Below, piece by piece: positions 11,698 to 19,977 of a stretch of 64,000 nucleotides of DNA. The DNA comes from Cytophagales bacterium (GTDB lineage: Bacteria > Pseudomonadota > Gammaproteobacteria > Burkholderiales > Burkholderiaceae_C). The notes under the pieces are model-generated. The model saw nothing but the letters and a program-made list of their open reading frames with translations, had not been told where the DNA came from and did no database searches. A program made the translations under genes and the position numbers. The stretch lies in NCBI GenBank assembly GCA_030054145.1, contig JASGCK010000002.1:243759-307758 (forward strand), in the 5' to 3' direction. How positions within the stretch are numbered: the stretch's first letter is position 1; each line of letters starts with the position of its first letter.

Positions 11698-12296
11698 ACC
11701 GCACTCCGTTCAGCCAGATCAGTCATCCGTCCGTCCTGATTCACCAGCCGCCCGTCCTGATTCACCATCCGTTCGCCCTGATTCACCAGCCGCTCGTCCT
11801 GATTCACCAGCCGTTCGCCCTGAGCTTGTCGAAGGGCACGCCAAACACCCGACACATTCCTCACCACCAAACTCACCAGCAAAAACATAAACGGAACAAA
11901 CACCCACAGAAAAGAAATATCCAGCACAGGCGTGCGCTCGCGCCGCATAAACCAGATGTAATCCCAATTGCCTGCCAAGCCATATCCAATAAGGCCTGCA
12001 AGGGCAAGGCTGCCGACAAGCCTCATGCCGCGCTGCACCAGCGGCGACGCGGCGTTGTACGCCAGATCAAACATCACGTGCTCGCGGTCGCGCACCACAA
12101 ACGCCGCGCACCACAGCACCATCCAGATATAGAGCACCACAGCCAACTCGTCCGTCCAAGCCAGCGGGTGATTGAAGGCAAACCGCGCGATGATTTGGAT
12201 GATGAAGGTGAGAAATAGCGTTGAAAAAAGAGTTACGCCAATGGCATTAGCTGTGGAGCTTGCGAATTGCATCATGCGTTGATTTTTATGATTCAT
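11694..12296 (-). CDS. dctQ: TRAP transporter small permease DctQ with repeat-derived tail
   Basis: Four hydrophobic helices in the first 160 residues match DctQ, including NHPLAWTDELAVVLYIWMV. The last 45 residues, beginning LRQAQGER and running as heptads of the type DGRLVNQ/GERMVNQ, are not part of the family and are encoded by an REP element plus tandem 21-base units. The start lies 7 bases after the dam stop, whereas dctQ normally follows dctP directly. The tail would face the cytoplasm if four helices are right. Confidence 0.92.
   Translation of the reverse strand: MNHKNQRMMQFASSTANAIGVTLFSTLFLTFIIQIIARFAFNHPLAWTDELAVVLYIWMVLWCAAFVVRDREHVMFDLAYNAASPLVQRGMRLVGSLALAGLIGYGLAGNWDYIWFMRRERTPVLDISFLWVFVPFMFLLVSLVVRNVSGVWRALRQAQGERLVNQDERLVNQGERMVNQDGRLVNQDGRMTDLAERSAV
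11727..11837. repeat. tandem 21-bp repeats ending in an REP element
   Basis: Four units of pattern CCGNNCGYCCTGATTCACCAN start at 11727, 11748, 11769 and 11790. A fifth begins at 11811 and changes into TTCGCCCTGAGCTTGTCGAA..., a common REP-type palindrome ending at 11837. Units stay in frame, so they add seven residues each to DctQ. The shared CCGTTCGCCCTGA start suggests that the tandem units grew from the edge of the REP element. Confidence 0.85.
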
Positions 12297-12303
12297 TTTG
12301 ACC

Positions 12304-13179
12304 CTAAGCCACTAACTCAACCTGTGGAATTAACTCTTCTGGTACTTTCAACTGTTTACTGAAAAACATAGCTTCGTTACCTACATAGCGCTTTTGTGCG
12401 GTGTAATTCAAACCGTAACTCAACCCTTTGCTCAATTGGTACATCTCTCGTATCTCACTCGTGTTGTCATAAGAAACAACCCAAGGTTTTTTAAAATTTT
12501 TAGATTGCAAAACTTGAGCAATCGCAACATGGTCATCATGTTCATAGTAGTTACGATACAAACCTTTGCCTTTAACGTAGTAAGGCGGATCGAGGTAAAT
12601 CAAAGATTTTTTAGGCAAAAATTGTTCGCAGTTTTTGAGCAATTGCAAAGCATCTTCACAATGCACGGTAATGTCTTTACTGTAATGTGCAATTTTCTGT
12701 ATCCGTGCAGCAATCACATCTTTTTTAAATCGAGCATCTAACTTGTATGCACCAGACTGCTCTTTGCCACCAATAACGCCACCTTTCAAAATGCCCGAAT
12801 GATTCGTTCGATTCATAAAAAGTGTTGCGAACCCTCGCTCCAGAACATTCGCAGAAATTTCACCACGCAGAATTGCGCGCCACTTAAACCACTCAGCCAT
12901 TGTGATTGGCGTCTTATCCACTAACTGCAATAGTGCATCCGTTTTTTGCGTAACTGCTACCCAAAACGAATTTACAGCAGGATCTAAATCATTGATGTGA
13001 ACATGGCTTGCGCGACCATGAAAAAGCAGATCCAAAGCAACGCCAGCTCCGCCAGCATAAGGCTCTAGGTAATGGCCGCCTAATAAACCGTTGTGCTCCA
13101 TCAATCGTGCAATAAATGGGGCGAATTGCGCTTTGCCTCCAGGGTAGCGAAGTGGGGTGTAGAGTTTATTGGTAAACAT
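12304..13179 (-). CDS. Dam-type N6-adenine DNA methylase (D12 class)
   Basis: Transfers methyl from S-adenosylmethionine to adenine in a short DNA site. The 291 residues carry the D12-class N-terminal YTPLRYPGGK, motif I LEPYAGGAGVALDL near 38-51, and the catalytic DPPY at 197-200. Its start comes 3 bases after the stop of the ATPase gene, so the two are translated as a unit. Target site is unknown; GATC is only a family guess. The gene is AT-richer than the transporter genes on either side. It could protect host DNA from the neighbouring ATPase if that protein is a nuclease. Confidence 0.93.
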   Translation of the reverse strand: MFTNKLYTPLRYPGGKAQFAPFIARLMEHNGLLGGHYLEPYAGGAGVALDLLFHGRASHVHINDLDPAVNSFWVAVTQKTDALLQLVDKTPITMAEWFKWRAILRGEISANVLERGFATLFMNRTNHSGILKGGVIGGKEQSGAYKLDARFKKDVIAARIQKIAHYSKDITVHCEDALQLLKNCEQFLPKKSLIYLDPPYYVKGKGLYRNYYEHDDHVAIAQVLQSKNFKKPWVVSYDNTSEIREMYQLSKGLSYGLNYTAQKRYVGNEAMFFSKQLKVPEELIPQVELVA

Positions 13180-13182
13180 ACC

Positions 13183-14931
13183 TCAAGCAGTCACACGCTG
13201 TTTCTTCAGCTTGGCAGATATTGGTTTTCGCTGAAGCACTAAAAGCTTGGCTTTGTCAACATGATGTCCTTTTTCCATGACCACCATTAACTGACGGATA
13301 AAGCGGTTCACAAAATCGTCGCAAATGTTCGAGTTATCCCTAGCCCAGCAGCGCCATGGATTCTGCTCGTTGTTTTTGATTTTCAGGAAGTTTTGTAATT
13401 CTTCGTTTTTATAGAACTGCTTGAATAAGTCTCTCAATGATTTTTTAGGTTTATCCTTTTCATCCAGCGACTGAAGTCTTTTTTCTTCCGCTTTGATTAC
13501 CTTTATCAGATTAACCGTGTTACCTTGTATTGCTAACCGTGACATCAACTCACTAGCGGTTTTGGTGAAAACTGGCCGATTAAACGAGATGCTGTTTTTC
13601 CAGATTGCATCGCTTGCAGGTAAGTTGTACAAATATTCAAAAATTAATTGATCAGGTGGTAAGGCACCTGGTAATGTGACGATAGACGGTAAGTTTTTAA
13701 TGTCTTTAGAGTCAACATCGCCATCTAAGCAAATAATGCTGGTTAAAGAAAATTCATCAATTTTTCTCTTAGCTAAATCAATATAGCTCTTGCATCCCAA
13801 AGATACTTCAAGCAACTTCAAATATTTCTTAGCTGGGTGTCGGTTGAACAATACTTTAAAAAGATCCGATGCCTCGTTATCTTCAAAGTAAACATTGATA
13901 GTTGGCAAATCAATACTAAGACTAAGTGCGGGCTTTATTGATTTTGTATGAATGTCATTGTCAATTTGGAACCAAGACACATCATGTTTGACCTCCAACC
14001 TTCCATCCGTATCACTTAGATATATAGTTTTAAATCGGCGGCGGAATTGTTGACTTTGCTTATGGACGTATTCAATCAGCGTAGGCGAATGCGATGTCAT
14101 CACCACTTGCAATTTGAGTTTCGGGCACTCTCGCTTAAAGATGTCGATTAGCTTAAGCTGAGCAGCAGGAAACAACCCAGCATCCGCCTCATCAATCAGC
14201 AACAGTCCGCCTTTGTAATCTGCATATTCAGCCTGCAATTTACGAAAGGACATTAATGCGAGCATGATCTGCCCTGCGTTATCTTCACCTGCGGAGACAG
14301 AGTCTTGATCGTAGTTGTCACCATAAGCAACAGCAGAAGAGATTGTGCCTGCCGTCCCAGTGGCCGATGATGACACGCGATTCAATAACTCATTAGTCAG
14401 GCCTATGAAATCCGATTTATGCTTTTCCAAATACGCAAATAGGCGTGTTGAGTAACTACGTTCAGTAATTGGATAAAGCCTTTTAAGACTCAAATGAATC
14501 ACTGGATGCGTAAAGTTTCGACTTTCATTCTCGCCAGCTAACGCAGTGCTATTTTTCCTCACGACAGGCCTTGCGCCCTTCCCGCGCTTCGATAAACCCA
14601 GCTCAGCTGTAGCATCTGTATCGCTATATCCATCAAACAACTCAACCTTAACATCCATTGAGCCAGGGGTATCAAATTTGCTAGACATTCGAAAGTGCTC
14701 TTTCGGCAATGATTTAAATTGACCCTCTGTAATAGTTCTATAAGTCAAGTCTTGGTCTTTAAAGTAGTCTTTTTCAAAGCTAAAAATTTGAGCTGCTAAT
14801 CCCAAAATGGAGGATTTAGATGTTCCATTTTTCCCGCAAATAACAGTTATCGATTCGCCAAACTCAACCTCGACATTTGATAAGGCGCGAAATTTTTTAA
14901 TACTTAACTTCTTTAATTGCGTTGTAGCCAT
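13183..14931 (-). CDS. AAA/ABC-type ATPase with TOPRIM-like domain (OLD/PARIS-like)
   Basis: A 582-residue protein with an SMC/OLD-type ATPase split around a long insert: LKKLSIKKFRALSNVEVEF start, Walker A GKNGTSKSS (33-41), a signature-like SAGEDNAGQ (213-221), Walker B LLLIDEAD (243-250) and H-loop TSHSPT (His281). After residue 340 comes a TOPRIM-like part: Glu350 in VYFEDNEASDLF and LDGDVD (402-407), then LPGALPPDQLIFEYL. In OLD-family and PARIS proteins such a part is a nuclease or its relative. The C-terminal 130 residues are lysine-rich and not recognised. It is followed at once by the methylase and sits inside a TRAP operon, 41 bases after dctP. Confidence 0.85.
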   Translation of the reverse strand: MATTQLKKLSIKKFRALSNVEVEFGESITVICGKNGTSKSSILGLAAQIFSFEKDYFKDQDLTYRTITEGQFKSLPKEHFRMSSKFDTPGSMDVKVELFDGYSDTDATAELGLSKRGKGARPVVRKNSTALAGENESRNFTHPVIHLSLKRLYPITERSYSTRLFAYLEKHKSDFIGLTNELLNRVSSSATGTAGTISSAVAYGDNYDQDSVSAGEDNAGQIMLALMSFRKLQAEYADYKGGLLLIDEADAGLFPAAQLKLIDIFKRECPKLKLQVVMTSHSPTLIEYVHKQSQQFRRRFKTIYLSDTDGRLEVKHDVSWFQIDNDIHTKSIKPALSLSIDLPTINVYFEDNEASDLFKVLFNRHPAKKYLKLLEVSLGCKSYIDLAKRKIDEFSLTSIICLDGDVDSKDIKNLPSIVTLPGALPPDQLIFEYLYNLPASDAIWKNSISFNRPVFTKTASELMSRLAIQGNTVNLIKVIKAEEKRLQSLDEKDKPKKSLRDLFKQFYKNEELQNFLKIKNNEQNPWRCWARDNSNICDDFVNRFIRQLMVVMEKGHHVDKAKLLVLQRKPISAKLKKQRVTA

Positions 14932-14972
14932 AAACCTCTTTCGTTGATGGAATCAATTCAAAAAAGACACGT

Positions 14973-15950
14973 TTACTTCACCGCATTAACACGCTCAAGC
15001 AACCCCTTAGGCCATGTCTGCGAAATATCCGATTTTTGATAAGCGGTTTGCACGGCGCTTCTAAACGCGGCTACATCGGGCGTAGTGACTGATAGACCTT
15101 GCGACTTAAAGAATGTCACCATCTCGGCTTCGTCTTTGATGCGGTTGACATCGTTGTATTTGGCGGCGTTGATGGCAGCGGTTTTCACCTTTGCTTGTTG
15201 CTCTTTACTCAGCGCGTTCCAAGCCTTGTTAGAGATGGAGATGAAAATACCATCAACCAAGTGGCTGGTCATCACAATTTGCTTGGTTACTTCGTAGAAC
15301 TTGGCGGACTTGACTGTTGGCAGCGGGTTATCTTGACCATCAATCGTGCCTGTTTTAAGTGCCAGATAAACCTCGCCAAAGGCAAGCGGGGTGGGCGTTG
15401 CACCCAATGCTTCGCCTAAAAACAGCCACTCTTTCGAGCCTGGCATTCTGAGTTTGATGCCTTTTAAATCAGAGGGTGTTTTGACGTTTTTGGCTTCGCG
15501 TAAATTGACTTGGCGTGTGCCCAAATAGAGCGGCGCAAGAATCGTGACGTCCATTTTTTCGCTGACTAATTTTGCCATCTCTGTGCCAATTGCACCCGTG
15601 TGAACTTTGTGCAAATGATCGGGGTCGCGGATGATATAGCCTGCTGTAAAAATAGAAAACTCGGGCACGATCTTGGCAATGTCTTGCGCCGAGATGGCGG
15701 AGAGTTCCAAGTTGCCACGCGCCATCGCCGCAGGCTCTGCGCCTTGCTTAAACAGCGATGCATTCAAATTGATTTGCATATCAAATTGCTTGGGCGCTGT
15801 TTTGTCTAGCTCTTCTTTCATCACCGTCCACATCTTGGCGTGCCAGTCGTCAGGCACGGCGGGCGTGGACACGCGCAGCACGGTCTGCGCGGCTGCTAGC
15901 GACATCACGGATGTCAAACCCAAGGCTAAAAATAGTCGATGCAATGTCAT
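14973..15950 (-). CDS. dctP: TRAP transporter substrate-binding protein DctP
   Basis: Periplasmic receptor of 325 residues with a signal peptide MTLHRLFLALGLTSVMSLAAAQ. DctP-family signs are the LAPLYLGTRQVNLREAKNVKTPSDLKG helix and the AFGEVYLALKTGTIDGQDNP segment that shapes the carboxylate site. It lies 13 bases downstream of the kinase gene. Its permeases dctQ and dctM lie 2.7 kb further on, separated by the ATPase-methylase cassette. Confidence 0.95.
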   Translation of the reverse strand: MTLHRLFLALGLTSVMSLAAAQTVLRVSTPAVPDDWHAKMWTVMKEELDKTAPKQFDMQINLNASLFKQGAEPAAMARGNLELSAISAQDIAKIVPEFSIFTAGYIIRDPDHLHKVHTGAIGTEMAKLVSEKMDVTILAPLYLGTRQVNLREAKNVKTPSDLKGIKLRMPGSKEWLFLGEALGATPTPLAFGEVYLALKTGTIDGQDNPLPTVKSAKFYEVTKQIVMTSHLVDGIFISISNKAWNALSKEQQAKVKTAAINAAKYNDVNRIKDEAEMVTFFKSQGLSVTTPDVAAFRSAVQTAYQKSDISQTWPKGLLERVNAVK

Positions 15951-15963
15951 AGTGAAGTTCTCC

Positions 15964-16866
15964 TTATTTAGATTTTGTAAGATTTTGCATAAGCGCTTGC
16001 GATTGTGCCAGCGTTGGCATCGCGGCTATCGCGCCGCGCCCCGTCACCGACAATGCCGCCGCCGCGTTGGCGCTAATTGCCGCGTCCAGCAGCAGCTCGC
16101 CTCTGGCTAGCGCCGCCGCCAAAGCGCCCGTAAATGTATCGCCCGCGCCAATTGTGTCAACCACTTGCATCGCCCAGCCGGTCAGGGTTTGAACAAGTGT
16201 TCCGTTTTGATAAATCGCACAGCCCGCCGCGCCTTGCGTCACAACGAGTGCGCGAACGCTCTTGCCAAACAACAGTTTTGCCTCCGACTCATTGGGAGTC
16301 AAAACGTCGCACAGTGCCACCAGCTCATCAGGCAAATCCATCGCTGGCGCGGGATTAAGAACGGTGGTCACGCCAGCAGCGCGTGCCATTTTGAACGCGG
16401 CAAGCGTGACGGCTTGCGGCACTTCGTTCGATGACATCACAACTTTAGCAGCGCGAATCATCTCGCAGGCCTTATCCACATTGACTTTGCCAAGACCCGC
16501 GCCCGCTCCAACGGCAACCGCAATGCTGTTGTCGCCATCGTCATAAACCAATATTTGCGCGACACCGCTGCGCTCGTTAGCGGCAACCTCTGCGTGCCGT
16601 GTATCAATGCCTTCGCGTTGCCACAGTGACAGCGCCATACGACCAAAATCATCATCACCAATGCGTGCAATCAGGCCAACTTGTGCGCCTTGCCGAGCGG
16701 CCGCTACCGCCGCGTTTGAGCCTTTGCCGCCAGGTTGAATGTCAAACGAGTGCGCCATGAGCGTCTCGCCTCGCACCATAGGACGCGCCACGCGGGAGAC
16801 CAGATCGGCGTTCCAGCTAGCGAGACAAATAACGTCAGGCGTAACGCTGCAAGCCTTATCAGTCAT
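15964..16866 (-). CDS. PfkB family sugar kinase, ribokinase-like
   Basis: ATP-dependent kinase of 300 residues. It has the first PfkB signature around IQPGGKGSNAAVAAARQG and the second, DTIGAGDTFTGALAAAL, with the catalytic aspartate; the order and spacing are those of ribokinase. Compared with E. coli RbsK as I recall it, about 20 residues are missing after TPNESEAKLLFG. Its start overlaps the end of the DapA-family gene by 8 bases. Together with a lyase and an organic-acid transporter it probably serves a sugar-acid pathway rather than ribose uptake. Confidence 0.85.
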   Translation of the reverse strand: MTDKACSVTPDVICLASWNADLVSRVARPMVRGETLMAHSFDIQPGGKGSNAAVAAARQGAQVGLIARIGDDDFGRMALSLWQREGIDTRHAEVAANERSGVAQILVYDDGDNSIAVAVGAGAGLGKVNVDKACEMIRAAKVVMSSNEVPQAVTLAAFKMARAAGVTTVLNPAPAMDLPDELVALCDVLTPNESEAKLLFGKSVRALVVTQGAAGCAIYQNGTLVQTLTGWAMQVVDTIGAGDTFTGALAAALARGELLLDAAISANAAAALSVTGRGAIAAMPTLAQSQALMQNLTKSK

Positions 16867-17794
16867 GGGCTGCGTCCAAAGAAAATATTTTCATCATGGC
16901 TTGCAAACGGTCAAATTCGGCGTCGCTCAAACTCACCAGCGGCGGACGAACGCGCCGCCAGCTTGCATCATTATTTTTAATCGCCATGATGCCTTTGAAG
17001 GCTGCCGTCATGTTGAAGCGATTCAAAATGTCGATAAAAGCTTTGACCCGCGCTAAATCGTTTTGTGCTTCTTGTTTATCGTAGCCATTGGCATCAAATT
17101 TGGAAGTCAAACGCCCAAGCAGCTTGGGCATCACGTTCCCCACGCCACTGACTGCGCCCGCGCTGCCCACTGCCGCCATTGTGCGCAGGTCGGGCTCGTT
17201 GCCAACCCAAACTTGCATTCCATTTGAGTGGTGTGCAAACGCAAGCGAACCAACCGAGTTTCCGCTGCTGTCTTTGATGCCAATAAAGGTATTTGGGTAC
17301 TGCGCCAGCAACGTATCAATCACGCGCTGCGTGAGGTTGACGTGCGTGATTTGTGGCAAGTGATACAGCACCATTTTGAGGCGCGAATCAGCGACCGCAT
17401 CTATCACCAATCGATAGCTATCCACCACGCCTTGCTCGGGCACATTCTTCAAAAAGAACGGCGGCAGCATCAAGCAGCCGTGCGCACCCACCTCGGTTGC
17501 ATGGCGCGTGAGCGTAACCACATCGGGCAGTGCAGCGCAACTGGTCGACACCAAGATGCGGTTAGCAGGCACGCCGCGTGCAATCAAACCATCCACGGCC
17601 GCGATGCGCTCCGCCACCGAAAACGACGGCCCCTCGCCAGTTGTGCCAAATGGGGTCACGCCGGTGCAGCCCTTACTCAGCAAAGCTTTGGTGTGATTGG
17701 CAAATGAATCCATATCGATGGAGAGGTCAGCGTTTAGCGGCGTGAGAAGCGCAGGCCAAACGCCGCTGTGTGGAATGCGAGAGTGTGTGGTCAT
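16859..17794 (-). CDS. DapA-family aldolase/lyase
   Basis: A 311-residue class I aldolase of the dihydrodipicolinate synthase/N-acetylneuraminate lyase family. Visible are the GTTGEGPSF phosphate/carboxylate loop, the catalytic tyrosine in LYHLPQITHV and the Schiff-base lysine in FIGIKDSSGN. The setting, first gene before a sugar kinase and a TRAP importer, favours a catabolic sugar-acid lyase over lysine synthesis. The start at 17794 lies only 16 bases from the divergent rsuA start, so its promoter must lie within rsuA or the start is further in. Confidence 0.85.
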   Translation of the reverse strand: MTTHSRIPHSGVWPALLTPLNADLSIDMDSFANHTKALLSKGCTGVTPFGTTGEGPSFSVAERIAAVDGLIARGVPANRILVSTSCAALPDVVTLTRHATEVGAHGCLMLPPFFLKNVPEQGVVDSYRLVIDAVADSRLKMVLYHLPQITHVNLTQRVIDTLLAQYPNTFIGIKDSSGNSVGSLAFAHHSNGMQVWVGNEPDLRTMAAVGSAGAVSGVGNVMPKLLGRLTSKFDANGYDKQEAQNDLARVKAFIDILNRFNMTAAFKGIMAIKNNDASWRRVRPPLVSLSDAEFDRLQAMMKIFSLDAAHD

Positions 17795-17810
17795 GCCTAG
17801 AATCATAGCC

Positions 17811-18620
17811 ATGCCACAAACTCTTCAATTACAAGAAATTTTATTTAGCCAAGGTTTTGGCACACGCCGCGTCTGCGCAGGCCTTATTCAGAAAGGGCTG
17901 GTGAGCATCAAGCCCGCCAAGCCAAGTAGCGAGGGGCTTGTGGGCGATGCCTCGTTAGAAATCGTAACCGACTCGAATTTAGCGCTTGAGCCCGAAGGCT
18001 TGCAGTTCAAAGTGAGCGGCGTGCCAGGTCTGCCTGATTTGATTTGGCCTTATGCAGCTCGCGCCTACATCATGTTTCACAAACCCACAGGGCACGAGTG
18101 CTCGCACAAAGCCACGCACTGGCCGACAATTTATAGCTTGCTCCCAAGTCCGCTTCGGCTGCGTCCGCAAAAGTCCGCTATCCAAGGCGTGCAAGCCATT
18201 GGTCGCTTAGATCAAGACACGACAGGTTTGCTAATTTTGACGGACGACGGCGCACTCATCCACAAACTCAGCTCACCCAAACACCATGCGCCCAAGGTCT
18301 ACGAAGTAACGACCAAGCATCCCATCGACGAGCAACAAATGAAGCGCTTATTAGATGGTGTGGTGCTGGACGACTCGCCCAAACCCGTGCTGGCAGCGGC
18401 TTGCGAAGCGGTGGGCGAGCTTGGCAAGGCGACGCATTTGCGCCTGACGCTAACCGAGGGGAAGTATCACCAAGTCAAGCGCATGATTGCAGCTGTGGGG
18501 AATCGCGTAGCAGGCTTGCATCGCTTGCAAATAGGCGCTTTGAAGCTACCTGATGATTTGCCCGCAGGCGCTTGGCGCTGGCTTACGCAGGCTGAACTGG
18601 CGCTTTTGTCAGCGCAGTAA
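17811..18620 (+). CDS. rsuA: 16S rRNA pseudouridine synthase, RsuA type
   Basis: RluB/RsuA-family enzyme that isomerises a uridine in 16S rRNA. The 269 residues hold an S4-like N-terminal RNA-binding region and the catalytic GRLDQDTTGLLILTDDG with its aspartate. The TEGKYHQVKRM motif near the end supports the RsuA branch. A longer frame runs upstream to 17697, but that would lie over the divergent gene; the ATG at 17811 gives a family-like N-terminus. Confidence 0.88.
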   Translation: MPQTLQLQEILFSQGFGTRRVCAGLIQKGLVSIKPAKPSSEGLVGDASLEIVTDSNLALEPEGLQFKVSGVPGLPDLIWPYAARAYIMFHKPTGHECSHKATHWPTIYSLLPSPLRLRPQKSAIQGVQAIGRLDQDTTGLLILTDDGALIHKLSSPKHHAPKVYEVTTKHPIDEQQMKRLLDGVVLDDSPKPVLAAACEAVGELGKATHLRLTLTEGKYHQVKRMIAAVGNRVAGLHRLQIGALKLPDDLPAGAWRWLTQAELALLSAQ

Positions 18621-18780
18621 CTTCGCCGTTGCCAGACGAGTCCACGTCAGCCACGTCACTCGCTTCGTCCCCGTCGCTCACCACATCGCCGCGCAACTTG
18701 GCTTGCTTTTTTTCTTCTTTTTTGGCTTTTTTGGCAAGGTCTTTTTGGCGTTTGATAAACGAATAGTTTGGGGTTGCCAT
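18583..18780 (-). CDS. small basic hypothetical protein
   Basis: Sixty-five residues starting MATPNYSFIKRQKDLAKKAKKEEKKQAKLRG, then an acidic, Asp/Ser-rich tail. The lysine-rich start resembles short conserved proteins common in Burkholderiales, of no known function. Its 3' end overlaps the rsuA 3' end by 38 bases in the opposite direction, and its start follows tRNA-Leu on the same strand. A GGTCTCTTT stretch, weakly like a ribosome site, precedes the start. Confidence 0.6.
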   Translation of the reverse strand: MATPNYSFIKRQKDLAKKAKKEEKKQAKLRGDVVSDGDEASDVADVDSSGNGEVTALTKAPVQPA

Positions 18781-18801
18781 AAAGAGACCTTTGCATATGA
18801 T

Positions 18802-18886
18802 TGGTGCCTCGGGACGGAATCGAACCGTCACACCTTTCGGTACCGGATTTTGAGTCCGGCGCGTCTACCAATTCCACCACCGAGGC
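18802..18886 (-). tRNA. tRNA-Leu(CAA)
   Basis: Eighty-five bases with acceptor GCCTCGG, a long variable arm, TTCGATTCC T-loop and encoded CCA. The anticodon loop CTCAAAA within stem CCGGA/TCCGG gives CAA, which reads UUG. The long variable arm fits a class II leucine tRNA. Confidence 0.95.
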
Positions 18887-19045
18887 GCACGAGGCGCTGA
18901 TTATGCCATAGGGCGCTAGGAGTTCCCAAAGTTGATGCCAATGTCTTGCTTGTGAAAGATCAACCCCATATCGCCCTGTCCTAATGCCATCATCGCTGTG
19001 AGCTTTTCGTACATCTGATTTTTCCCATTCGCTACACTCATACGC

Positions 19046-19969
19046 ATGACAACGCCCACCTCCCTCCACACCTACCCCACCATCGCCGACACGATTGGCA
19101 ACACACCGCTGGTTGCGCTGCAACGCTTGCAGGCCACGCAAAACAAGGCTCGCGGCAATGTTCTCTTAGGAAAACTAGAAGGCAATAATCCCGCTGGATC
19201 GGTCAAAGATCGCCCTGCACTGTCGATGATTGCACGAGCTGAAGAGCGCGGCGATATCAAAGTTGGCGATACGCTGATCGAAGCAACATCAGGCAACACG
19301 GGCATTGCGCTGGCGATGGCGGCTGCCATGAAGGGCTACAAGATGGTGCTCATCATGCCCGAGGACGCAAGCATTGAGCGCGTGCAGACCATGAAAGCGT
19401 TTGGCTCACAAGTCATCCTCACGCCCAAAGCCGTTGGCATGGAGGGCGCACGCGATCTGGCTGACAAAATGGTCGCCGAAGGTAAGGGCTTGATCCTTGA
19501 TCAGTTCGCTAATAAAGACAATCCGCGGATTCATTTTGAAACCACGGGTCCCGAAATTTGGCAGCAAACGAGTGGACGCATCACGCACTTTGTCAGCGCT
19601 ATGGGCACGACGGGCACGATTACAGGCGTGTCGCAGTTTTTGAAATCAAAAAATCCTGCCATCCGCATCATTGGCGCGCAGCCGACCGAAGGCTCCAAAA
19701 TCCCTGGCATTCGCAAATGGCCAACCGAGTATCTACCCAAAATTTATGACCCCAGCAACGTAGACGAATTGGTGTATGTGAAGCAGTCCGATGCCGAAGA
19801 GATGTGCCGCCGTTTGGCACGCGAAGAAGGTATTTTTGCGGGTATCTCCGCTGCGGGTGCTTGCTGGGTGGCGCAGCAAATTGCCGCGACCGTAGAGAAC
19901 GCGACCATCGTGTTTGTGGTCTGCGACCGAGGGGATCGCTATTTGTCTACGGGCGTTTTTCCTGCCTAA
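19046..19969 (+). CDS. cysM: cysteine synthase B
   Basis: PLP enzyme that makes cysteine (or S-sulfocysteine) from O-acetylserine. The 307 residues show TIGNTPLVALQRL, the PLP lysine in NNPAGSVKDRPA and the substrate loop EATSGNTGIALA, then the GTTGTITG phosphate-binding turn. LEGNNPAGSVKDR and the C-terminal VCDRGDRYLSTGVFP are more like CysM than CysK. It is a single gene between tRNA-Leu and the iron transporter. Confidence 0.94.
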   Translation: MTTPTSLHTYPTIADTIGNTPLVALQRLQATQNKARGNVLLGKLEGNNPAGSVKDRPALSMIARAEERGDIKVGDTLIEATSGNTGIALAMAAAMKGYKMVLIMPEDASIERVQTMKAFGSQVILTPKAVGMEGARDLADKMVAEGKGLILDQFANKDNPRIHFETTGPEIWQQTSGRITHFVSAMGTTGTITGVSQFLKSKNPAIRIIGAQPTEGSKIPGIRKWPTEYLPKIYDPSNVDELVYVKQSDAEEMCRRLAREEGIFAGISAAGACWVAQQIAATVENATIVFVVCDRGDRYLSTGVFPA

Positions 19970-19977
19970 CCTAAGCA

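Noticed and set aside
11727..11837. Possible small CRISPR-like array
   Set aside because: Units are 21 bases with no unique spacers and stay in the dctQ reading frame; it is a tandem repeat.
11685..12218. A 177-codon plus-strand frame over dctQ
   Set aside because: It is antisense to a clear TRAP permease and owes its length to the repeats; composition (His/Gln/Pro-rich) is not protein-like.
18916..19041. A 41-codon minus-strand frame (MSVANGKNQMYEKLTAMMAL...) between tRNA-Leu and cysM
   Set aside because: No recognised similarity, no clear ribosome site, and it lies over the cysM promoter region; kept out as unsupported.
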